The position numbers and the translations under genes were made by a program. Shown in pieces: positions 52,458-60,160 of a stretch of DNA of 64,000 nt. Within the stretch, counting starts at the first letter, position 1. The number at the start of each line of letters is the position of its first letter. This stretch comes from Rhizobium sophorae (lineage in GTDB: Bacteria > Pseudomonadota > Alphaproteobacteria > Rhizobiales > Rhizobiaceae). The stretch covers positions 1 to 64,000 of the forward strand of contig NZ_JABFCN010000062.1 of the NCBI RefSeq assembly GCF_013087515.1. The letters run 5' to 3'. The notes beneath the pieces were generated by a model. It was not told the DNA's origin, did not search any database, and worked only from the letters and a program-made list of their open reading frames with translations.

Positions 52458-55214
52458 TCAGAGATCACCGACGTCGAGAATCTCCCGTGCCTTCGCAATA
52501 TCGGCGGTCAAATAGGCTCCGTCGACTTTATCGAGAGTGCTTTTGATCATGTTACGCGCCGTGATCTCCTGATTGGGCCCCGCCAGTTCATAGGCTGTGT
52601 TAGCCGCCCTAAGTTCCCAGAAGGGGGCTTCCATCCGACGCGCATCATCCAGGGCAGCTTCGATCAGCGACTGGGCTTGAATTGGATCGGACTCGTTTAA
52701 TACCTTGGCCTTTATCCGGAGTAGTTCTGGACGGCACCAGCCGCCTTCTCCTCTTATGCCTCGATCCAAGGCCTCTAACGGTGCCCGAACGCCCGCCAGG
52801 ACGAGCAGGTATTCCAACCTCATTCCGACTGCCGAACGGAAAATTTCTTCGGTCTCTGGCTGTTGAATGCCATCAGAGATAAAGGACCGATAGGCAGCCA
52901 CCCATAGCGACCATCTGTGGAGGTCATGCTTTTTGGTGAGTGTCTCCGCGATATCTAGATACTCACCCGCTCGCTTTTGATCGCCAGACAAGAACGCGAT
53001 CGGCGATGCCGTCAAAAACAAAAGTAAACACGTTGATATCGAATAATCGAGAGCGCGGGCCTCTTCCAAGGCGGAGTCGAGTTCTTCGAATGCTTCAGAG
53101 GTTTCACCCTGCAAGAATTTCACGAAAATGAGCACCGCTCGGGAAATGATGCGCTGATCGAAACCGACACCATCGTTTAAGGTCCGCCGCAGAGACCCTT
53201 CAGCATCCCGAAGAGATCCTTTCACATGTTCAGAGGCTAACTTGAGGTGGCCATGGAAGAAGTATCCGTGTTCAAGCATCCGGCTGAAAGATCCCAATGA
53301 CATCTGGGGAAACCGAATTCCAAGTTTCAGCGCCATATCAATAGCTTCAGAGTATCGCGCGTTTGAAACCCAAATGGAGGCTCGGCCCGCCGTAGCTCTT
53401 ATGAATGTGGGCATGTCGCCCAGCGATTCCGCAATCTCGGCACTGCGATCGAATTCCTCCAAGGCTTCAGGGTCGGCAGGGTAGCCTCGGACGTGGAATA
53501 ACGCTCCACCCCTTGATATCCGAAGCTCCATTTCGATGCGCGTCCCTACGTGCTGGGAACCTGGAAGTCTGGCCAAGGCTTGCTCGACCACCTTCGATTG
53601 TTCGTTCATGAGGCCGAGTTGCGCCCACAGAACTGTTGACTTCGCCGAGAGACGGATCGCGAAATCGGCGTCGCGTTCATTGTCGAAGCTCCACTGTATC
53701 GCAGCTCGGACGTCATTAATCAGAGATGAGTAGCGTCGCATCCACTGCGGAGTGGCCAGAACCTTCCAATCGGCTTCCGCGCTTTGCAGCTCCTTCTCAC
53801 AATAGACAGCGTGCGCGGCTCTGATCGCATCCGACTGACCGCTCTTCTCCAGCTTCTCAAGACCATAACGCCTGGTCGTTTCGAGAAGTCGATAGCTTCC
53901 GTCTCCGGCGCTCACGGATAGAAAAGACTTCAGGAACAGACCGTCAAAAGCCTCGTAGAAGTCGTCCTCGGAGAGACGTCCTCCGCTAACAGAGAGAGCT
54001 GCATCCGACGAGAATGAACCGGCAAACACGGCAACGTATTCGAAAAGCGTTTTCTCTGTAGGGGTCAGGCTATCGAAGCTCCAGTCCAGCGTGGCTCGCA
54101 GGGTCTGTTGGCGGGGTGGGGCGGTACGGCGCCCCCGTCGCAACACGGTCAGCGGGTCATCCAGGGAGTTGGCAAGATTGACAAGGCCAAGATGAGCGAC
54201 GCGGGAAGCTGCGAATTCGATCGCAAGCGGAATTCCATCAAGCCGCCTGACGATTGACGCAGCGGTTTCAAAATCCTCAGGCCGATCAAAACTTTCGACG
54301 TCAGATGAAAGCATCATCCTGTCGATAAAGAGTTCCATCGCTGAAAACGAGGACCAATCAGCGTTGGTGGCGTCCTCCGGCGGAGTGACCAGCGAGGGCA
54401 GTTGCCGGATCCTCTCGCCTGAAACGCGCAGGGGTTCACGGCTGGTAGCCAAGATCGAAACGTTAGGCGTAGCAGTCAGAATGTCTTCGGTCGAAGACGC
54501 GGCCTCGAGAATCAGGTGCTCGCAATTGTCGAAGACGAGCAGAACATTGCTATCCTCCAATGCCCGCAACACGCCAGGCTCGGCGTCGTCCGAAAACACT
54601 GTGACTCCAAGCAGCGAAGCAAGTGTCGGCATGATGAGCCGCCCGTCGGTGAGTGCAGCAAGATCTACAAACAGGACGGGTCGTGACTCGCTCAGGATCT
54701 CGCCAATAGCGAGAGCCACGGACGTTTTTCCAATTCCTCCAGCACCAGCGATGGTGACGAGGCGGTTCGACGCCATGAGTCGGGCGGTCTCCTCAACGAA
54801 AGTTTCCCGGCCGATCAATCTTCCAGCAAGACGAGGTAAGTTGCTTGAGATGTTCGCCTTTGGAACCGCTACCGGCTGCACATTAGTGCTGCTCTCACCA
54901 TCTTCAACAGATTGGACCGGCATGACAAAGGCGTAGCCACGACCAGGGATATTTTCGATATATCGCCCGGCCTCTCTATCCCCCAACAGCTTTCGAAGCG
55001 TCACCATATGGACGCGCAGAGCGCCTTCGTCGACGGTTGTAGTCGTCCAAACGGCTTTGATCAGTTCATCTTTACTGATGATCTGGCCAGCTCGTGCAAC
55101 TAAAACGGCCAAAAGGTCGAAAGCACGCCCGCCAAGGTGAAGGATTTTCCCAGACTCGGAGAGGCTGCGATGAGCGATATCGAGTTCAAAACGACCAAAT
55201 CTCAGTACAGTCAT
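52458..55214 (-). CDS. Winged-helix STAND ATPase regulator with long helical-repeat tail
   Basis: 918 residues. OmpR-type winged helix at 1-95 (FDLLAVLVARAGQIISKDELIKAVWT, EGALRVHMVTLRKLLGD). STAND NTPase: IAGAGGIGKTSVALAIGE, VLLVFDNCEHLILEA, ILATSREPLRVSGERIRQLP. From about residue 440 a long TPR/helical-repeat region continues to the end. Such proteins are ATP-gated activators whose repeats bind the inducer. Closely related to the shorter gene at 44866. A probable binder of the CTTAA-box operators around it (inference). Confidence 0.9.
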   Translation of the reverse strand: MTVLRFGRFELDIAHRSLSESGKILHLGGRAFDLLAVLVARAGQIISKDELIKAVWTTTTVDEGALRVHMVTLRKLLGDREAGRYIENIPGRGYAFVMPVQSVEDGESSTNVQPVAVPKANISSNLPRLAGRLIGRETFVEETARLMASNRLVTIAGAGGIGKTSVALAIGEILSESRPVLFVDLAALTDGRLIMPTLASLLGVTVFSDDAEPGVLRALEDSNVLLVFDNCEHLILEAASSTEDILTATPNVSILATSREPLRVSGERIRQLPSLVTPPEDATNADWSSFSAMELFIDRMMLSSDVESFDRPEDFETAASIVRRLDGIPLAIEFAASRVAHLGLVNLANSLDDPLTVLRRGRRTAPPRQQTLRATLDWSFDSLTPTEKTLFEYVAVFAGSFSSDAALSVSGGRLSEDDFYEAFDGLFLKSFLSVSAGDGSYRLLETTRRYGLEKLEKSGQSDAIRAAHAVYCEKELQSAEADWKVLATPQWMRRYSSLINDVRAAIQWSFDNERDADFAIRLSAKSTVLWAQLGLMNEQSKVVEQALARLPGSQHVGTRIEMELRISRGGALFHVRGYPADPEALEEFDRSAEIAESLGDMPTFIRATAGRASIWVSNARYSEAIDMALKLGIRFPQMSLGSFSRMLEHGYFFHGHLKLASEHVKGSLRDAEGSLRRTLNDGVGFDQRIISRAVLIFVKFLQGETSEAFEELDSALEEARALDYSISTCLLLFLTASPIAFLSGDQKRAGEYLDIAETLTKKHDLHRWSLWVAAYRSFISDGIQQPETEEIFRSAVGMRLEYLLVLAGVRAPLEALDRGIRGEGGWCRPELLRIKAKVLNESDPIQAQSLIEAALDDARRMEAPFWELRAANTAYELAGPNQEITARNMIKSTLDKVDGAYLTADIAKAREILDVGDL

Positions 55215-55396
55215 TAGTCGCTAGACCTGATCGGCCAAGAAACTACAGAAATTCGGTCGTTTTCACCTATTGCTGACGCTGAAAGGTCCAACGCTTGTAC
55301 GGATGCCACTCTCATGCTCAGCCCATTCTTGATATCAGAATGGTCTATAAACCAACTGGTTCATGGGTTCAATGAACCTCTGCGTGAACAAGCGGG

Positions 55397-56185
55397 CTAT
55401 GCGTTATACCCACCGTCGACGTTCAACACGCTGCCTGTGATGAAAGAGGCGGTCGGCCCCGCAAGAAATGTGATTGCACTTGCAACTTCCGATGGCTTTC
55501 CAAGCCTCTTGAGGGCAGTTGAAGCGCGTTCGGATTCCATGATGTCCGGTGAAACTGCAACGGCGTCGAACGCGATGGCGCCCATCTGGACGACGTTGAT
55601 CGAGATTCCGCGTGGTCCCAGATCATGGGCCGCACCCTTGCAGAAGGCGGCCAACGCCGCACGCGTTGCCGCAAAATCGGCGAGGCCAGGGGTTCCAACG
55701 CGATCCGCGAGGCTCGACCCAAGTGCGATAACGCGTCCGCCGTCCGTCATCACTCTGATCACGGCTCTTATGAGAGCAATGTTGGATTTCACGTTCAGGG
55801 AATATTGGAACTCAACTTGGTCCTCATCCAGGTCATCATCGTCAACTTGCCATTGAACGCGATACTCAGAGTTAACGACCAAGACGTCGATCTTGCCGAA
55901 TTCCGCCATAACCTGTCGAACCAGCTGGGTATGCTGTGTTGAGCTCGAATCCGTCGGTGCTTTAAACACGACGACCTTACAGCCGATGCGGCGGAGTTCG
56001 TCTAGCAAAGCAGGCTCAACTTCCGTGTCGAGAAGCGTCAATGCCAGATTGGCGCCGCACCCAGCCAGCGCGGCAGCAGTGGCCATGCCGACACCCTCAT
56101 CCGCGCGGGTCAAAAGCACTACTTGTCCAGCCAGGGGCCGGAGACTATCGATCCGTCCATCCAAAGTGACGTCATCCTGTTGCAT
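55397..56185 (-). CDS. Degenerate SDR-family protein
   Basis: 262 residues with the SDR fold but altered motifs. The cofactor loop reads LLTRADEGVGMATA instead of TGxxxGIG, NNAG is NSEYR, and the catalytic YxxxK is FAATR (Tyr to Phe, Lys to Arg) in SSLADRVGTPGLADFAATRAAL. The end, FLAGPTASFITGSVLNVDGGY, is normal. Classical oxidoreductase activity is therefore doubtful; a structural or regulatory role is possible. Located 182 bp after the STAND regulator start on the same strand. Confidence 0.85.
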   Translation of the reverse strand: MQQDDVTLDGRIDSLRPLAGQVVLLTRADEGVGMATAAALAGCGANLALTLLDTEVEPALLDELRRIGCKVVVFKAPTDSSSTQHTQLVRQVMAEFGKIDVLVVNSEYRVQWQVDDDDLDEDQVEFQYSLNVKSNIALIRAVIRVMTDGGRVIALGSSLADRVGTPGLADFAATRAALAAFCKGAAHDLGPRGISINVVQMGAIAFDAVAVSPDIMESERASTALKRLGKPSEVASAITFLAGPTASFITGSVLNVDGGYNA

Positions 56186-56342
56186 TTGGTGCTTATAGCT
56201 CCCTATCCGCCTAGCTCCACATATAGGCTCGCCCTGGAACTGATTATTGTATCATCGGGCGCCCACGCGAACCTTCAAGTAGCGGGCTACCGCGATCACG
56301 AAATCGGCCTTGTTAACGGAACGCGCTCCGGGTCGTTAACGC

Positions 56343-56371
56343 CCTAACATCTCTTAACATCGCTTAGCTCG
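56343..56371 (+). promoter_or_regulatory. Triple 10-bp-spaced CTTAA operator, copy 3
   Basis: CCTAA 56343-56347, CTTAA 56353-56357, CTTAG 56363-56367, then CTCG. Same layout as the other two copies; between boxes it shares ACATC with the copy at 42.3 kb. Lies 57-85 bp before the AraC-type gene. Confidence 0.62.
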
Positions 56372-56427
56372 TGTTACGGGGCAGCCTGCAGCTACCTTTC
56401 CGCCATCGAAGCAGAAAGGACACTGCC

Positions 56428-56997
56428 ATGACACGAACGGTTTCATTCATACCATTCCTCGTAGGCCCGGGCGGTGAGCGCGTCTGGGGCCTCGGACCTC
56501 AGGACACCGCGATCGATCTCCGTCCGGAAAGTCGTGTTCGGCCTGCTGACATGGCGTACAGCCCCCGCCGAACATCCCACAAGACCGTTGCGGGCCTTTC
56601 CGATTGGCAGAAGAACAAGGTAGTCCGCTATATCGATGAAAACATCGACGGCTGCATCCGTGTCCAGGAGCTGGGCGACCAAGTCCGCTTGAGCGCGAGC
56701 CGGTTCTCGAAGGGTTTCAAGGTCTCCTTCGGCCGCTCGCCCTATGACTACGTTTTGAGCCGCCGCGTTGATGCCGCGAAATATCTCATTTCTTCGACCG
56801 ATGAGCCGCTGAGCCAAATCGCACAGGCGTGTGGTCTGAGTGACCAAGCGCACCTCTCGAAGGTGTTCAAGCGTCTGGTTGGTGTCACCCCGCTCAAGTG
56901 GCGGCGCCTGAGCGCTGGCAAGTGCACCACTCAACACACTCCGGCTTCGTGGCGTCGTTTTGGCTCGGCAGACGTACACGCATCCGCAAGCGCCTGA
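56428..56997 (+). CDS. AraC family transcriptional regulator
   Basis: 189 residues from MTRTVSFIPFL. The C-terminal double helix-turn-helix is clear: VQELGDQVRLSASRFSKGFKVSFGRSPYDYVLSRRVDAAKYL and SQIAQACGLSDQAHLSKVFKRLVGVTPLKWRR. The N-terminal arm is short, with no cupin sensor, so it may be governed by expression level; the CTTAA operator sits in its promoter. It precedes the hydrolase/MFS/molybdenum enzyme genes. Confidence 0.9.
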   Translation: MTRTVSFIPFLVGPGGERVWGLGPQDTAIDLRPESRVRPADMAYSPRRTSHKTVAGLSDWQKNKVVRYIDENIDGCIRVQELGDQVRLSASRFSKGFKVSFGRSPYDYVLSRRVDAAKYLISSTDEPLSQIAQACGLSDQAHLSKVFKRLVGVTPLKWRRLSAGKCTTQHTPASWRRFGSADVHASASA

Positions 56998-57032
56998 TTA
57001 GAGGCGCTTATCTCCTGACGAGAGGAACGAAA

Positions 57033-57989
57033 ATGTCCAATGAATTTCTCATCAGCCGCCGCCATACGCTGCTGGCCGGTGCCGCCGTAACCGCTTCATT
57101 TGCAGTCGGCATGCCGCACGAGACTCAAGCTGCAGTCAAAGTAAAACAAGGAAACCAGCACATGAACTTTGTCACGACGAAAGACGGTACCAAAATCGCT
57201 TACAAGGATTGGGGCAAGGGGCAGCCGATCCTTTTCTCGCACGGCTGGCCACTTTCAAGTGACGCCTGGGACGCACAGATGCTGTATTTCGGCATGAATG
57301 GCTTCCGGGTCATTGCTCACGACCGACGTGGCCACGGAAAATCTGATCAGCCCTGGACCGGTAACAATATGGATCAGTATGCCGACGACCTCGCTGAGGT
57401 CATCGAGCATCTCGATCTGAAGGATTTGGTCATGATCGGCCACTCCACCGGTGGCGGCGAAGTTGCGCATTACATTGGCCGTCACGGAACCAAGCGAGTT
57501 TCTAAAGTGGTACTCGTCGGCGCAGTCCCGCCGCTGATGCTCAAGACCGATGCCAATCCTGAAGGCACTCCCATTGAAGCCTTCGACGGCATCCGAAAGG
57601 GCACTGCGACCGATCGCTCGCAGTTCTACAAGGATCTGACGATGCCTTTCTATGGCTTCAATCGCGAGGGCGCCAAGGTCAACGAAGGACTCCGTGAAAC
57701 CTTCTGGCTGATGGGAATGGAAGGCGGAATCAAGGGCGAATACGATTGCATTCGCGAATTTTCGGAGGTCGACTACACGGACGATCTCAGGAAAATCGAC
57801 AAGCCGACCCTCATCATTCATGGGGACGACGATCAGATCGTGCCGATCGCCGCAGCTGGCCTCAAGAGCGCAAAGATCGTCAAGAATGCGACACTCAAGG
57901 TCTATCCGGGTGCGCCTCACGGTCTGGCTCAGACGCAGGCTGAAAAGTTCAATGCTGACGTGATGACTTTCATCAAGGCAGCATCGTAA
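57033..57989 (+). CDS. TAT-exported alpha/beta hydrolase, haloperoxidase type
   Basis: 318 residues from MSNEFLISRRH. A twin-arginine signal (SRRHTLLAGAAVTASFAVG) leads to cleavage near residue 30. Hydrolase core: PILFSHGWPLSSDAWDAQM, nucleophile GHSTGGGEVAH, Asp in GDDDQIVPI, His in APHGL. This is the cofactor-free (non-haem) chloroperoxidase / esterase group. Periplasmic. Followed at 28 bp by an MFS efflux gene, likely same transcript. Confidence 0.9.
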   Translation: MSNEFLISRRHTLLAGAAVTASFAVGMPHETQAAVKVKQGNQHMNFVTTKDGTKIAYKDWGKGQPILFSHGWPLSSDAWDAQMLYFGMNGFRVIAHDRRGHGKSDQPWTGNNMDQYADDLAEVIEHLDLKDLVMIGHSTGGGEVAHYIGRHGTKRVSKVVLVGAVPPLMLKTDANPEGTPIEAFDGIRKGTATDRSQFYKDLTMPFYGFNREGAKVNEGLRETFWLMGMEGGIKGEYDCIREFSEVDYTDDLRKIDKPTLIIHGDDDQIVPIAAAGLKSAKIVKNATLKVYPGAPHGLAQTQAEKFNADVMTFIKAAS

Positions 57990-58016
57990 CCGCTGGCTGG
58001 CGCAGAGGCGATCCAA

Positions 58017-59234
58017 ATGACTTCTATTTCAAGCGAACGCGCGGCAGGTCAGTCGCTCGCGCCAGCCTACATCATGGCATTGGGTACATTTGCCATTGGC
58101 ACCGAGGGGTTCATGATTGTTCCCCTTCTGCCGGAAATGGGAGAGGATCTTTCACTCCCGGTTTCGGAACTGGGTAGCTTGGTTACCGTCTTCACGCTTA
58201 CCTTGGCGATCACATCGCCGCTCCTAACCATCCTGTTTGGACGGGTCGACCGCAAACGTCTGCTCGTCCTGACAATGGCGGCTTTCGCGCTGGCTAATTT
58301 GGTGGCCTGGGCATCCCAAGGATACTGGGGAATTTTTTCTGCTCGTGTCCTATTGGCCATGGCGGCGGGACTCTACACCCCGAACGCCAACGCATTGATG
58401 GGCGCCTTAGTTGTACCCGAGAAACGGGGACGGGCCCTTGCCATCTTGAACGGTGGTTTGACTATAGCAATCGCAATCGGGCTGCCTATTGGCTCACTCG
58501 TAGGAAACGCCCTTGGGTGGCGGGTTACTTTCCTTGGGGTCGCAGTCCTGTCGATGATCGCAGTGGTCGCGCTGGTTGCAAGGCTGCCTCGTACCGATGG
58601 TACCGAAATGCGCGTTGCGTCGGTCGCCGAGCGCCTGGCGATCGTTAAAAGGCCCCAGGTCTTTCGGGAACTGGCTGTGATCTTCTTCTGGGCGCTCGGG
58701 ACCTATTCGGTCTGGACCTACATCGCTCCGTATCTGAACCAGGTCGATGGCCTTGGCCCGAATGGAATTAGCGCCGTTGTCTCGGTATGGGGGATCGGCG
58801 CTGCAATCGGCATCGTACTTGGTGGCACCCTGAATGATCTGATGGGAGCAAGACCGGTCGTCGCCGTAAGCCTGATCCTTGCGGTGTTAGTTTTCCTCTC
58901 GCTTATATTCTTTGCAAGAGTTCTGACGCCCGATCAGGCCATTGTTCCGACGGTCATTGCGGTTGCTTTTTGGGGTATCGCGATCTGGGCATTCTATCCA
59001 GCACAAATTGCCACATTGATTCAGGTCGGCCAGCCTGCGGTCCCAATCGCAGTCTCACTCAGCACGTCGTTCATGTACCTGGGCTTTGCCGTGGGCAGCG
59101 CCATCGGATCCGTCGTGCTCTCGCAAGGCGGTGTCGGTGACCTGGGTATTACCGGCGTGATTGGGGAAGGTATCGCTCTTCTCATTGCTACCTACGCAGG
59201 TGCGAGGATTACGCAGCCTAGAAGGGTCACTTAA
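58017..59234 (+). CDS. MFS transporter, AraJ / DHA1 type
   Basis: 405 residues with about 12 hydrophobic helices. AIGTEGFMIVPLLPEMGEDLSLPVSELGSLVTVFTL is the AraJ/DHA1 entry. Loop FGRVDRKRLL and the RVLLAMAAGLYTPNANALMGALVVPEKRGRAL block follow. The group exports sugars or drugs. It is 28 bp after the hydrolase and is followed by a terminator, so the two form one unit with the AraC gene. Confidence 0.9.
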   Translation: MTSISSERAAGQSLAPAYIMALGTFAIGTEGFMIVPLLPEMGEDLSLPVSELGSLVTVFTLTLAITSPLLTILFGRVDRKRLLVLTMAAFALANLVAWASQGYWGIFSARVLLAMAAGLYTPNANALMGALVVPEKRGRALAILNGGLTIAIAIGLPIGSLVGNALGWRVTFLGVAVLSMIAVVALVARLPRTDGTEMRVASVAERLAIVKRPQVFRELAVIFFWALGTYSVWTYIAPYLNQVDGLGPNGISAVVSVWGIGAAIGIVLGGTLNDLMGARPVVAVSLILAVLVFLSLIFFARVLTPDQAIVPTVIAVAFWGIAIWAFYPAQIATLIQVGQPAVPIAVSLSTSFMYLGFAVGSAIGSVVLSQGGVGDLGITGVIGEGIALLIATYAGARITQPRRVT

Positions 59235-59248
59235 CAATCGAATTCAAC

Positions 59249-59274
59249 AAGGGTGGCAAGATTGCTGCCCTTTT
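59249..59274 (+). terminator. Rho-independent terminator-like hairpin
   Basis: AAGGGTGGC (59249-59257) can pair with GCTGCCCTT (59264-59272), including two wobble pairs, followed by further T residues. It separates the MFS gene from the cytochrome c operon. Confidence 0.55.
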
Positions 59275-59303
59275 CGCCATTCCGATTTTCCAAAGGAGGA
59301 ACC

Positions 59304-59678
59304 ATGGAAAAGTTGCAGGCCGTCATGATTGCCGTGGGAATGATCGTGCTTGGGGCCTCGTCGGTCCAAGCCGATGGAGATCCAGACAAGGGCAAAAAGG
59401 TCTTTGCCCGCTGTAGTGCCTGTCACGCGACGACCGAGCAAAACAAGGTGGGTCCGGGCCTTCTGAATGTTGTAGGTCGCCCTGCTGGAAGCATCGCGGG
59501 GTACAACTATTCCGCTGCGTTGAGGGGGTCTGGTCTCACTTGGGACGAGCCTACTCTCGACGCCTTCCTTAAAGCGCCAGCCGCCGTGGTCAAGGGGACC
59601 CGCATGAGCGCGTCAATCCCGAAAGACCAGGATCGAGCAGATGTCATCAGCTACCTGAAAACACTGACAGCGCAATAG
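59304..59678 (+). CDS. Periplasmic cytochrome c
   Basis: 124 residues from MEKLQAVMIA with AGGAGG upstream. Sec signal to about residue 23, then haem motif CSACH, axial Met in GTRMSAS and the class I pattern KVGPGLLNVVGRPAG. It lies 21 bp before the 2Fe-2S subunit of a molybdenum hydroxylase. It is probably its electron acceptor in the periplasm. Confidence 0.92.
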   Translation: MEKLQAVMIAVGMIVLGASSVQADGDPDKGKKVFARCSACHATTEQNKVGPGLLNVVGRPAGSIAGYNYSAALRGSGLTWDEPTLDAFLKAPAAVVKGTRMSASIPKDQDRADVISYLKTLTAQ

Positions 59679-59699
59679 AGACCCAGGAAGGTTAGACCG

Positions 59700-60149
59700 A
59701 TGAAGACGATCACCATCAACGGCAAAACACATGAAGTCGATGTCCCGGACGACATGCCACTGCTCTGGGTTTTGAGAGACGTGCTCGGCATGACCGGAAC
59801 CAAATACGGCTGCGGCATCGCCCAATGCGGAGCCTGTACCGTCCTGATAGACAACATGGCAGTTCGATCCTGTCAGACGACCATGGATATGATCGATGCT
59901 CAACAGATCACCACGATCGAGGGCGTCGGTGAGACCGAAAACGGGCGCAAAATCCAGACAGCGTGGCTCGAAAAGGAGGTCGTCCAGTGCGGGTACTGTC
60001 AGTCCGGCCAGATCATGTCGGCAACCGCGCTTCTTAATAGCAATGCGAAGCCGACAGACTCGGACATCGATGAGGCAATGGCAGGCAATATTTGCCGTTG
60101 TGGCACTTATGTCCGGATCCGCGACGCGATCCACACTGCAGCGGCATAG
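59700..60149 (+). CDS. 2Fe-2S subunit of a molybdenum hydroxylase
   Basis: 149 residues. Plant-type cluster KYGCGIAQCGACTVLIDN with distal Cys in RSCQTT, and C-terminal cluster VQCGYCQSGQIM and NICRCGTYVRIRDAI. This is the IorA/CoxS-like electron-transfer subunit. No export signal of its own; it would ride on the TAT-tagged large subunit. Stop is 12 bp before that gene. Confidence 0.93.
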   Translation: MKTITINGKTHEVDVPDDMPLLWVLRDVLGMTGTKYGCGIAQCGACTVLIDNMAVRSCQTTMDMIDAQQITTIEGVGETENGRKIQTAWLEKEVVQCGYCQSGQIMSATALLNSNAKPTDSDIDEAMAGNICRCGTYVRIRDAIHTAAA

Positions 60150-60160
60150 AGGGGGCTGAC

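Noticed and set aside
55358..55378. GGTTCAT / ATGAACC inverted repeat after the SDR gene
   Set aside because: Seven-base arms in AT-rich DNA are expected by chance; not at a promoter.
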